Positions 22,715-34,069 of a stretch of DNA of 64,000 nucleotides are shown here, piece by piece. Origin of the DNA: Caprella mutica (lineage: Eukaryota; Arthropoda; Malacostraca; Amphipoda; Caprellidae); assembly GCA_947561585.1 (NCBI GenBank), contig CANNZV010000858.1, forward strand, positions 1-64,000, written 5' to 3'. The notes under the pieces are model-generated. The model worked only from the letters and a program-made list of their open reading frames with translations, had not been told where the DNA came from and searched no databases. Position 1 is the first letter of the stretch. Every line of letters starts with the position of its first letter. A program made the position numbers and the translations under genes.

Positions 22715-25700
22715 TCAATTAATACCGTCATCAATATTCAGTGGCTGTGATTGTTCTTTTTCTTTTTTCTCTTCTTCTGAGAGATCTGAAAGCAACATAA
22801 ATTTAGAAACATCAATATTTGATATAATTTCTGCTCTATATTAGACAAAATATATGCTAAGTAAACTGTACTGTCAGTATTCGGTAGCCGGTAAATTGCT
22901 CGAAAACAATTGCTCGAAAGACAATTGCTTGTAAATAATTGCTCGAAAAAAAATTGCTCGAATGAACAATTGCTCGAAAGACAATTGCTCGAAAAACAAT
23001 TGCTGGAACAAAACATTATTCGAATGAACAATTGCTCGAATTATCAAATTGCTCGAATGAACAAAATTGCTCGAATTATATAAAATTGCACAGTTTGCGA
23101 TTTTATAAAAGTCAGTTATTCATGAAGTGGAGCTGCACCTAACAATCCTTGTTTCTTTTTAGTAATTGATCATTAATCATTCTATAAATGATATTAATTA
23201 TTATTCATTCTGCATAATCTTTTTTAGACCGTTTGTGTCATCTCGTATATAACATGTGAATTGGAATCATTTGGTGAATCAGTACTATGTTTTTTGTATC
23301 ATTATACCCAAAAAATTTTGTAGATTTATTAAAACTCTGCCATAACTTTGAGTTAATTCACCTATTGAGGTGCCACATACAGATTGACTAGTAATAAATA
23401 AATTTTTGGGTTTTATGATAAAAAAAGAAGAATTCACCACATGATTCCAATTCACATGTTACATACGAGATGACACAAACGGTCTAAAAATGAGAATGAG
23501 TAATAATTAAAATCATTTATAGAATGATTAAAGATCAATTACTAAAAAGAAACAGGATTGTTAGGGGCAGCCCCACTTCATGAATAACTGACTTTTATAA
23601 AATCGAAAACTGTGCAATTTTATAATTCGAGCAATTTTGTTCATTCGAGCAATTTGATAATTCGAGCAATTGTTCATTCGAGCAATTGTTCGTTCGAGCA
23701 ATTGTTTTTCGAGCAGTTGTCTTTCGAGCAATTGTTCTTTCGAGCAATTGTTTTCGAGCAATTTACCTAGAACCCAGTATTCGGATGAACGTAGACAAAG
23801 TGATCGAATTGAAAAGATTACCTGTGAATTTGATATCGCATTGGTGATTGGTAGAAGCACCATATAACTTTTCTTAGAAATTTATACATAATAAATATTT
23901 ACTCACCAGAGCCAAAGAAATTCCAATGTTGCACATCTGCTCTGATGACCAACAGATAGAAGGTGGTGGAGACACCGTATATGGCAGAAGCTATTAAGAA
24001 GACTGTATTCCATTCGGCAAGAGTCTCCTAAAAAAAATTAAGGTGTGCTTTAATAAATAGAATCAGTAAAATATATCTTTCCAATGAATATTCTTTTCTC
24101 ATTAGAATAATGATTATGGCAGGTAAAAAAACATTATAAATCGATTTCCATCTATTTTGATTTTCTTAAAATTTTGCATAAACAATACTTTGAAATATTA
24201 TTCATTTTTTACATATATTATATTTGTCACTAATTGAAGATATAACAATAGTCCTTTAGTGGATCTGAATAATATATATAAATACAAAAGCTGTTAGTGT
24301 CGTCATAATCACTGCTATGACAATAGACTGTAAAAGGGATGTGAGTGGGTATGGAAGTAAAACTTCGGTTGCGGAAAATAATGCAAGCCACTCAAGATAT
24401 AATTATTTTTTGGCAACTGTGGTCTCAGAAAACTTGGTCTTGGAAAATTCGGTCTCTTTTTATTATGAGAAAAACAGTAGGAGAAAAAGTTGAAATTATG
24501 AATACTAAAATGTGTATTGTAATTATTAAAAGCGTATAACACCCTTAACCGTTTCAAAAAAATGATACGTATTTCTAACATGTTTTGATAATAATTCAAC
24601 ATGAGATTTGAGCGGAAAATTCGGTCTCGGGGAATAAATATAACTTGTAAGTAAGATGTATCGGGGGGCGTGCCGCCCCTCGATTAATGGGTAATTTGTC
24701 TAATGAAGATATTTTTAATGTTTGAACTTACTTCATTGTCCGTTTTTCGACCATTTACACCACCAATCAATTAAGTCGTAATTTAATTCACAAAAATAAA
24801 TAAAACTTTATAAAATATAACTGTAGAAAAAGTTCAACAAACAAAATGATACTTGAAAGAAAACTAATTTCAATAGTTGTTAAAATATACGAATTTAAAT
24901 TTGGGTACACTTTTTTGTGGGTCAACCTGTAGAGCTGGAGGTGAGTGCCTTAAATGTGACCGAACTTTTATCTTTCTGCCTGACTGCACCTTCTTTTTAT
25001 AGTAGGGGAGAACCGGGAGCCATCGGACTACTCGTTTGAACATGTTTATAATTGTTGAAACTACTGCTTATTGCAACTGAATGTGTGCAACGTGTTAACC
25101 GTCAGTTATTTGATATTGTAGTATTTCGCCTGCGAGGGGTAGTTTACTGTTTACTTCAATATTGATGTAATTTTTCGTGATTCAATTAGATCGTGAATGA
25201 ACTATATGAATACGAAACTGATTCTCAATCTCAATATTTTATGTTATGTTTGGTGTGTTAAAAAATAATACGAATGAAATAAAAAATATGGTGATGTTTT
25301 TAATTTTTAAGTGTCATTTGGGATGAATCGGACACTTCTGTTTGGGTTGGTTCGGACGGTGTCCGACCGAAACCCCCCCCCCCCCTGTATCCGATTCAGT
25401 CCACCATTACAATTTATTGAAGTAATTATTATTAAAAAGGACATTCTGAACTTAAAGTTAATTCTTTTAATTGGCCTAGCATTCGTTTATAAGATCAGTT
25501 GCAACTTTTAATATTAGTGTCTTTACTTGACAGTTTGGCGATCGTACCTTTTCATTATAAAAGGAAAACTGATAGAGTCCCTAATAAAGAAGGTATTCAA
25601 AAACTATTGATGAATTCCAAAAAGGTTTATCTGTCAGAAAAGCTGCTGAAATTGGAGGTGTAACAAGATCTACACTTATGGACTATACTTTAACCCTTTA

Positions 25701-28700
25701 GCGAACAGGTGGACACTCGTGTCTCCTTTCATTTAGTAGTCTCATGGGACCAACTAGCCATATGTGTCCTCTTCAATTTTTTTTATAAATTAAAACAAAA
25801 TTCTCATCAAATGATTTTTATATCCTCACTGATGTCTAAACTCAAAAAAATGTTATAAAATATTATTTTCAACGTCAGAGAGAAAAAAAAGCGACTCGCT
25901 AAAGGGTTAAACATTCGATGAAATATTAAAGATGTAATTCACTAATTTTGGTGAATTCCAAGAAAAAGGAAATAGTAATACCCAAAATAAAAGAATGTGG
26001 TTATACCATTTGTTTTTGATATTTAGCTATTAAAAATAAGGATAATTTCACAGTGATTACTCATGGGCTATCTTTATTTTGTTGGAGAAAATGTTCAATC
26101 ATTGCATTAATATTATTATGATAAAATTTCAAATACGATGAATTATTACTGTGAATAAGAAGTCATTATGGTTTATTTCAATTAAATTTGTAGATCCGAA
26201 TTCAATCTCCTATCGTTTAATTACCCAAATTTCCAATGTTTCAACCATTTTTAAGTTGCCCGAATCATCCTCACAGCTTGTCCGAAGTCTCCCTCTAGGA
26301 AGGAGCATTTGGACACTTGAATCTCTCTTACTTTTTGTCTTATTACTCTCGAAAGTAGGTTTAAACTGTAAAACAGTCTTAATATAAATTGAAGTATATT
26401 AATTTATCTACATACAGAAATCTTTTTATAATTAAATTCGAATTAGTTTACGAATTATTCATTTTTTCCCAAAAGTGTCCGACTGCTCCCGGTTCTCCCC
26501 TATATCTGTCATTGTAGGAAATTGACGACTCGAATCAACCCATAACTGAACTGAATTTTATTACGCAGTTCCGTTAATATAATGGCTATTGACAGATATA
26601 ATAGTATCTGCCGTCCCTGATATAAGAACGTTGGAAAACTAATATAATTATTATCTCCTTTTCTTACCTTATTTTTAGTGATGAATCCAGTAATGATAGG
26701 AGATATGGATCCGGGAGTGGAAGAAAGGGCGTTTGTTAGACCAAAGAGAGTGCCAGCAAACTGTGGTGATAAGTCCGCGTGTGAGCACATGTACCTACAA
26801 AAGTTTGGTGAAATATTATTTATTTGAAAATATGAAATATTGTAAGTCGGGAATTATGAGAGAGTTGGTTGAAGTAACATACCCGGCATAGCTAGCGCCA
26901 CATATACCGACTGAGAAACACATAATCACAACGGCTAGAGTCTGGTTACATCCGACAAAACACATGCTCAGCAAACCCAAACATGGACCATAACCCGCTG
27001 TAAGAAAATTATTTTCTCAAACGAAGATTTTGAGTCTAAAACTACAAAATATGCTCAGAAATCTCTCATTACACTTAACTAGAATTAATCAATTTTAAAT
27101 TTTACCTAGAATCATAGCAAGTCTCCTCACATTCAGAATGGTGATTTTTTTATCTTCCGTAAATGCAGTCATAAGGTTAGTGAATGAAAACGATACTATC
27201 AATGTGATTAAGTAAGGCAAACCAGATAGCAATCCAATCTGGAAGAGGTGTAGTATATTAAATGATCACACAGTGATACAATTTTAGGAATACATACAGT
27301 AATGAATTAATTAATGCTATTTATTTTCATAGCAATTGTTTTTCTGTTCTGTTCATAATAATTAACCTGTGGCAATTTGAACCATTAGGAATAGAATTCA
27401 GAGGATAACTTTTTAAGCATCAGAACTTAACTAGACCTGATAGATGATACAGCTGAAGCCAGAAATACTATGCAGGTGAATATACTTAATTATTATGTAT
27501 GGTATATTGTGTATTTCAATTTATGTGGCTTAATTAGTTTGCTCTCAAATTAAATTAAGTTGTTCTTATTTATTTTCTAGGAAATACCCCAAACCCCCTT
27601 AGCTCTCAGTATCTTAGTATATTACTAGTTATATGTATCTCTGTGACCTATAGTGTCTATGTCAAATCTTCACTCTACTTGAAAATTTAAACTTTATCCA
27701 TCCTAATTAGCTATGAAAATTTAGCTAAATTCTTTGTTCAAATAAACTTTTCTGTTAGTTCAAGTGCTTCTAGTCATTCAGTAGAATAATAACATATGTA
27801 TATGATATAACATATATCCTTACACTCTTAATCTCCATGTGCTGCATGTGACTGAGATAAGTTGGTAGTTCTGCCATTAGAGTGTAGAATCCCCAACAAT
27901 ATCCAAAGTGCATAATTGCTGTTCCCCAGAATGGCATACTAGTCATTATGTGTTTCCAAGGGATGGACTGAAATTCAATTTAAATATATTGTAATTCAAA
28001 CATTATCAATCTGCAGATCTCTTTTTTATCGAATTGTTAGTAGCTAACCTTTTTTCCTTCACTCTTAACCAAAGTTATTGGACGTAACTTCTTGTACTCC
28101 CAGTTGGAAATTCTTGGATGTTGAGCAGGTGTATCGCGAATTAGTGTGAACCAGAAAATGGACCAAATGATGCCCATTGTACCAGAGACGTAGAAGACGG
28201 AAGGCCATCCTCCAAGAAAATCACTGCTGCACATGATTCCCGTCAATGACAATGACACGACAGTTCCAAAATATACTCCTACGATTGATAAACTATTGTT
28301 ATCTTTTAGATTTAAGAGTATGTGGTGGTATCGAATAATTCCATTTTTTGAATACATAAAATATCTAAATATGTTCTATTGTATAAAACAACTTACAAGA
28401 TATTCTATTATATGATAGAATATCTTGACATATCAGCATAAGTCATGCCAGCAAACCGTGATCTTTCTTCTGGTAAAACCCATGAAGCTAAAAGAGCATT
28501 CATTGCTGGGAATGAAACTCCCTGCAATACAAAAAATCACATTGAATCGTTATTGAATGTTGAATTGTTTCAAACCCAAATTATTCATTTATACATATTA
28601 TCACAAAATAGTGACCTCACAAATGCCTGCAAGAACTCGGACAGCTATGAAGAAGCTTATAGAGATTCTAGCAGCAACAGGAGAGAAGACTGTTAGGATA

Positions 28701-31002
28701 GAACAACCTAGAACACCTAGTCCCATCACCAATCTACTTCCATATTGCTCTGCAGCCATTCCACCCACAATGCTGGTGAAAGCATAACCCCAATATCCTG
28801 AGCTCAGAACAAGACCTTGCTCGGATGCATCCCATTCAAACTCTCCGTCTTTCTTAAATTAAACATTAATAACGAAGTTAGTATTATTGGATAAGTTTTT
28901 ATTTAGGATTTTTTTGTTGTTAAATTTACGAAACTTTCTACAACTTATATAATTTCGATCAGAATAAGATTTATGCAGATTTGATTTGATATCTTTGGGT
29001 ATATGATTTATGATACAATAACAGATATTATCACGAGGGACTAAATATTTCATGGTTGAATAAAGTGAGAACTACCATTTTATACATCCTGTAAATTGAA
29101 TTATGTTCCATTTAAATTTTTGAACTAAAATTCACAGTAAAATACTTTAATCAATTCCCAATTCTGATTCGAAAGTCAAAACTCAAGATTACCATACAAA
29201 CATCTTATGACGGGTGCTGCTGTTCAGAAAGTAGACCTGCATATACATACATACATACATATACTTATTGTACATATATGTATGTATGTATTGACTAATA
29301 ACAGTCAAGAGTTGAAGATTTCTGTATAAATCATAAATTATACAAACAAATACTCACCTCGATAACATCTTGCTGGAAAGATCCTTCATGGTACGGACAG
29401 GAAAAATTGTTTCTGCCGGATGATACATATTCAGAAGTAATGTTCTTTCTTACCATTGCTATTATGACTATTGAAATGTTCACTCTAATGGCATACACTA
29501 TGGAGAAGCCAATGAATCCCAGAAGAGCTAAAGTATGTTGACATCGCCATCGAGCTGCAGGTAATTGGAAAGACTGATTAATCTTATTAAATGTACAATG
29601 GCCCGTAATACATATATCACCACATTCAAGCTTCTCTCTCACTTAAATGTCTATAGCCAAGTCATCACTCAACAGTACAGAAGAAATATCTGAACTGCAT
29701 TATTTCTATTATTTAGCTCCACTCATTCGATTTGATGGCTTAACTTTAACAAATAATAGTTTTTAATTTGTCCCTAAGTTTAAGGTTACACAAAACAATT
29801 TTTGATAGATAAATATGTAAGTTAATATCTAATGATTTAGTTTTTGAGCAATGATTTGTGTACTTTGTTCCATTTTTGTATTAGTAGTATTAGGCGTGAT
29901 ACGTATATGTTTGATTTGATATGTTATTGGGTGTACATTGTAGCATAGCCCACCATCGTGTTTATACTGAGCATTGAAACAAGTTAGTGAACTTCTGCTG
30001 TTTCTCTTGTATTCTTAGTGAATGTAAATTATTATATATGTTTTTGTATTATTATTATTTATTATTAATTTCTTTTTTATTTTTGCTCAAAAATTCCTGG
30101 TTACCAGGAATTATGTAAAAGCTTGATGAACTGTTATCTCTTCCTCAATAAATCCTTATCCTTCTATGTCTCTTCTTAACACATGGTGGACCAGCGTGTT
30201 AGTTTAACCCTCAAATTAATTTTGAGATTTCGTCATTTCTAAGTTATTCCATCAATATTGAAGAAATTGACTGACTTTTCATGAATAAGCGAGGTCAATA
30301 ATCATGAAAAATTTAAATTTGTTCTTAAGAGAGGTATTCCTCAAAAGCCCAGCGGGTAAACAGCTGGTAAAATTTTATGTAACGAATCACAAGACGGTAG
30401 TTTTGTATCTATTCATGATCACTTCTTACCAACAAAGCCGCGATATCGATTCACACAATAGGTACATGGCTGTCAAACGTCTAAATGTTTTGAAAATAAA
30501 TTTTCATTATTTGGAAGAGATACTCATTTGCAAAAAATGTTTTCATTTTCAGAGTATGTAGTTTTCGTACACGAGGTTCCTTTTTCTGGTTCAGGAGGGA
30601 ATGTCATGACCGACCACTTCCCCCCATCTGTAAAAGTAGCAGAGCAATTAGAGCAGAAGATGAAAGTCATTGGAACTATGAATGATTATACGTGACACGA
30701 AATTTTTCCTGATATAAGATCTTCCAAGGCACCTTTATACATAACGAGGCTAAGAATAACAAGAACACTCAATACTTATAAAAAAAGGGCTCGGATTTAC
30801 ACAAGCACATAGTTACACTTTTACAAAATCCTATAAAAAATTTCATCAATAATTCGACATTTCAATCCATCTTCTTTTACGATGGAAATTAATGTTATTA
30901 AAGATTATTTAGATCACAATTTCTAATATTAGGCTTACCTCTATAAGCATTGCCCTCAATTGGCAAAATTAGTGATCGATCTCTTCTCAACTCTGAGCTC
31001 AT
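22715..31002 (-). CDS. SLC17-type MFS transporter, copy A (sialin / phosphate cotransporter-like), probably damaged
   Basis: Eleven exons on the reverse strand, phased by GT-AG borders: 30939-31002, 29358-29554, 28616-28852, 28434-28521, 28049-28278, 27824-27967, 27106-27238, 26883-26997, 26668-26794, 23907-24027, 22715-22785. They join in frame to 508 codons, the usual size for SLC17 anion transporters of the plasma, vesicle or lysosomal membrane. Evidence includes a first membrane segment GFIGFSIVYAIRVNISIVIIAM, an extracellular Cys/Asn-rich loop, WDASEQGLVLSSGYWGY, the family signature GVSFPAMNALLASWVLPEERS, and hydrophobic segments through HWNFFGSG. The tail is acidic/lysine-rich. The substrate cannot be told. 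The donor after exon 4 is absent (next bases ATATGT), so normal splicing is doubtful. The last intron holds a foldback element and intron 9 a pogo-like remnant. Confidence 0.85.
22884..23774. mobile_element. minisatellite-ended foldback, ATTGCTCGAA family, in last intron of copy A
   Basis: The direct repeat CAGTATTCGG flanks it (22875-22884, 23775-23784). The ends are GTAGCCGGTAAA and, reverse-complemented, GGTTCTAGGTAAA. The outer arms are arrays of about 15-17-bp units containing CAATTGCTCGAAA (22893-23075 and 23630-23765). The inverted match continues through nearly the whole interior, for example ACCGTTTGTGTCATCTCGTA on the left against its complement at about 23466-23488. The element is almost one complete hairpin with a loop of roughly 100-150 bp. 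Confidence 0.72.
24690..24935 (+). repeat. copy of the 2850-3090 arm sequence
   Basis: It shares tgtctaatgaagat, cattgtccgtttt, ttcaacaaacaaaat and gggtacacttttttgtggg with the right arm at 2830-3090. It lies in intron 9 of copy A. It is a dispersed end of the Tc1/IS630-like family. Confidence 0.6.
25563..25690 (+). pseudogene. HTH-psq DNA-binding domain fragment of a pogo-like transposase
   Basis: One frame gives RKTDRVPNKEGIQK, and the next frame after a single-base slip gives TIDEFQKGLSVRKAAEIGG followed by VTRSTLMDY. This matches the helix-turn-helix of pipsqueak/pogo proteins, in which S-x-x-x-A-A is followed by V-x-x-S-T-L. It is frameshifted, then interrupted at 25690 by the MITE. The DDE core was not recognised downstream. 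Confidence 0.6.
25694..25906. mobile_element. 213-bp piggyBac-like MITE nested in the pogo remnant
   Basis: Flanked by TTAA on both sides (25690-25693, 25907-25910), with inverted ends CCCTTTAGCGA and CCCTTTAGCGAGTCG (reverse complement). It is non-coding. The insertion falls inside the transposase fragment, giving a clear relative age. Confidence 0.75.
28382..28433 (-). other. near-palindromic insertion at the exon-4 donor of copy A
   Basis: On the reverse strand, exon 4 ends ...ACTTATGCTG, where copy B has ...GTTTTTACGG followed by GTGAGTA. Here the next bases are ATATGT, then CAAGATATTCTAT, CATAT, AATAGAATATCTTG, a 13-14-bp inverted repeat, then GTAAGTTG, which looks like a good donor displaced by 37 bp. 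Reading on in frame meets TAA within the palindrome. Using the ATAT/GTCAAG site instead would shift the frame. Confidence 0.7.
29243..29293. repeat. CATA/TATG microsatellite
   Basis: Runs of CATA (29240-29262) and TGTATGTA (29275-29291) lie in inverted relation within intron 2 of copy A. Confidence 0.7.
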
Positions 31003-32610
31003 AGTTTATGGTAAATGATAATTCGATAATTCTGAAATTCATGCACACCAAAACTTTTGAATGATTAATATGTTACGAAGCTAGTTATATTTTCTATATA
31101 AAAAAAATTGTATAAAAAAATTCTATATGAAAGAAGAATATGAGAAAACTTATAGATAAAGTCTGAAATAACTGTATAGCTACAATACAATACGGGACAC
31201 AAAAATGTTTCCGCTTGTTCAAATACTTGTAAATCGTTAGCCAATGGACGAAAAAACTGTACCTTGGTCTCATCTTCTCTGTCTCTTATTGTACTATTAA
31301 CAAGTGAAAACAATACTGAACTGACGGACATAGTTTAAGAACAGGTAAGCAAAGAGTGAGGGTGATTATTTTTGGTCATTACACAAAAATTATTATTAGA
31401 GCTAACTCTGTGATTTTGCTTACTGAAAGGCAGTGAATAAAAGGAAAAAAAAAATCTAATGGTAGACATTATAATACAGGGTGCTTACACTTCCCTAGGA
31501 AACTATTTGGAAATAGAACAACTTCAGTGACATTTGATCTCATTAAAGTTTCCACTAGGAATATTCGTTCTTCGCTTGTTCATTGCATGGTTAAAGCCTG
31601 CTTCACACTTGCATTTTTAACACTGCGGAAAAAAAGCTCTTCTTAAAATGTTTTTACACATGCGTTTTTTTTATTTTTAGGCCGAAGGAAAAATCACATT
31701 AAATTTTCCCTTCTTTTAGCTATCTACCTGTAGCGATAACGTTACTAGTTGTAGCGAAAATCGAAATTGCTTTGAAATAGAAAGCTATTAGACATCCAAT
31801 ATTATCATCGAAATAGCAATAGCAGCCACATCTATCTAAACTGCATCTTAAAGATATCTTTTTTAAAGATATATTCTCATTTCTAAATTATTACTTAAAA
31901 ATGATTTCTTTTCGCTGGATTTTTTTTATCAATCTAATAGAAAGGGTAAATATAAGCTAATTATGGACATATACTAGTTCAAATTTTTGTGACATACGAG
32001 ACGTTTAGTTTGCGTGACGTCATCACAGCAACACTCTAAATTGAACTCTAAGGCAATTTAAGAGTATTATATTATAAAGGACTATTTACTTATTGCCAAT
32101 AGACGAAAAGAGTAATGGGTGTATTCAATTATTCAAACTACTTAATCCTCATTTTGCATTAAATGTGTTATCTTAATGACGTCACGACAACAAATCACAC
32201 TATTGTCACTACTATGAATATACTGTGAGTTAAACGGCCACTTCTAATTATTGTGATTTTAGTAGTGAGGTGGTGTGCACACTAATTTTTCGTGCTCCAG
32301 TTTTGATCAATTTGACCATTTATCATTCATAAATTGCTTAAATATTAACCTATAAATCATTTGAATTCAATAAAAAGGATCTTGATGTACATTTTTATCA
32401 GCAATATTATCTTCGAAACTATTATTAAGTAAAATTCGTACGCAGATTTATCAGCTGTTCACTGAATGTCCTAGTATTCATTGAAGAGACAGCAGAAAAT
32501 TTTCCGGACACTCCAAAGGACTGAAAGCTCAACACTGTATGACGAGTGGACTGGATGACAGACTTTAAAATGTATCAGAGACACAGTATGATACTTCCAT
32601 ACTATAACTT
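31003..32610. other. upstream region of copy A, no further gene seen
   Basis: This is 5' of the copy A start and should hold its promoter and untranslated leader. No further exon is supported. The reverse-strand frame 31065-31331 has no family signature. Poly-A/T and short AT repeats dominate. Confidence 0.4.
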
Positions 32611-32619
32611 CCTTGGTTT

Positions 32620-32770
32620 TAGTATTTTTTGATTGATTCGGGTAAAACAATGGTTTCTATTAGAGCTATAGCAGGTTGAACAGCTGTTTCTGGCTGAATA
32701 AGAGCTTGAAACAGCATTGGCCAGCTTATTAATTTTTGGTAACCTTTTCCTTGTAATCAGTTAATTATGT
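32620..32770. repeat. dispersed direct repeat, first copy
   Basis: About 140 bp with tttgattgattcgggt, agctatagcaggttgaacag and cttgaaacagcattgg. It recurs at 33920-34065 in the same orientation with few differences. Confidence 0.8.
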
Positions 32771-33384
32771 GTGTTTTAGATTCTTAATTCACGAGGCTTA
32801 AAGCTTTATGTTTGTAGCTTTTCTGTCTGTTTGTACTCTAATTTCCCCCTCAGTTTGTGGTGAAATAAATAGGAGGAGGAGAAGGTTTCTCTTGAGCACA
32901 GAACTGTTGTTTCAGTATTATGTATTGTCTTTTTTCTCATGATTGTTGTTTTTTAATGCTACACTCAGTTTTGGGGGATAGCGCTAGCGTTATTCTCTTC
33001 AACTACGAGGTCTTAGATTCCAGTGTTAGGAAACTCATAATTTGCAATCACCTCTTCATTTTCCTCTTTAATTTTAAAGTTATATAGGTGGGATTCATTT
33101 ACTATCACTTCTTCATCATTGGAATTTGGATAAAAATGAATTAATACGCTACAGTGGTTAATCTCCTATCTAAATCAGTAATTATAATTCGTTTATCTCT
33201 CATGTATTTCCGATTCTATAATTAATTTACATATGTCGATGCTTATAATAAACATTAAATTTAAACGATTAACTTCATTATCTCCTTTTTCTTATTCTCT
33301 GTAACTTAAAACATGTTTACTAATTGGTTTGGTATAATAAAAAAACCCAAACTAGCAGTACATTATGGAAAGATAGCCTACCAG

Positions 33385-33815
33385 GAATTGTATTGCTAAA
33401 ACATAGATAAGTGTAAGAGATTTCGCATCACAATAGATATCTATTAGATAAAGAATCGCGGTGCACAGTACTTTCTTTTAGAATTCTTTAAGTAATCAAA
33501 TCGACAAAACAAGAAATCAAATACCTATCTTTTAGCTTAGAGCGTACGCTTTTTTTCATTTCTATTTCATTACTTTGTGTTTACTTTTAGTGATCGAAAA
33601 GAAACCAGGAATAGGTTTGGAAGAGAAAAGACACCAGGAATTGTACTGCTAAAACGTAGATAATTGAATGAGATTTCCCTTCAAAATAGATTTCTTTTAG
33701 ATACCGAATCGCGATGCAACGTACTTCCTTTTATAAATCTTTAAGTAATCAAATTGACAGAACAAGAAATCTAATATCTATCTTTTAGCCTAGGACGTAC
33801 TTATCTATTTCGTTT
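33385..33815. repeat. tandem duplication of a roughly 245-bp block
   Basis: 33385-33560 (accaggaattgtattgctaa, ...aagtaatcaaatcgacaaaac) is repeated at 33630-33805 with about 15% differences. It is non-coding. Confidence 0.75.
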
Positions 33816-33919
33816 CTATTTCATTACTTAGTGTTTTCTGGGCACTGAATTCCACACGTACACCACCAGTAAGACTCTTTCAGCTTCTGATTCAATGTGT
33901 ACATTTTCGTTTATTTGAT

Positions 33920-34065
33920 TTTTGATTGATTCGGGTGAAACAATGGTTTCTATTAGAGCTATAGCAGGTTGAACAGCTGTTTCTGGCTGAATAAGAGCTT
34001 GAAACAGCATTGGTCAGCTTATTAATTTTTGATCACCTTTTCCTTGTAATCAGTTAATTTGATAA
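33920..34065. repeat. dispersed direct repeat, second copy
   Basis: Second copy of the 32620-32770 block. An open frame on the reverse strand (33828-34010) simply reads through it. Confidence 0.8.
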
Positions 34066-34069
34066 TAAA

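Larger units (their letters stand above)
25003..26503. mobile_element. pogo-like DNA transposon remnant in intron 9 of copy A
   Basis: The terminal inverted repeats of about 30 bp are TAGGGGAGAACCGGGAGC on the left and, reverse-complemented, TAGGGGAGAACCGGGAGCAG on the right, followed by a tCGGAC block in both. A related pair bounds 46022-47010. The interior carries a frameshifted HTH-psq-like domain (25563-25690), consistent with the pogo branch of Tc1/mariner, and is interrupted by a small piggyBac-like MITE. A TA target duplication is plausible but not clear. Confidence 0.6.

Noticed and set aside
22890..23760. Possible CRISPR-like direct repeats
   Set aside because: Units are contiguous without unique spacers, inverted on the other side, and in an insect-type intron; this is a foldback.
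25372..25385. Poly-C run as a functional element
   Set aside because: An isolated homopolymer inside a decayed transposon; nothing else supports a role.
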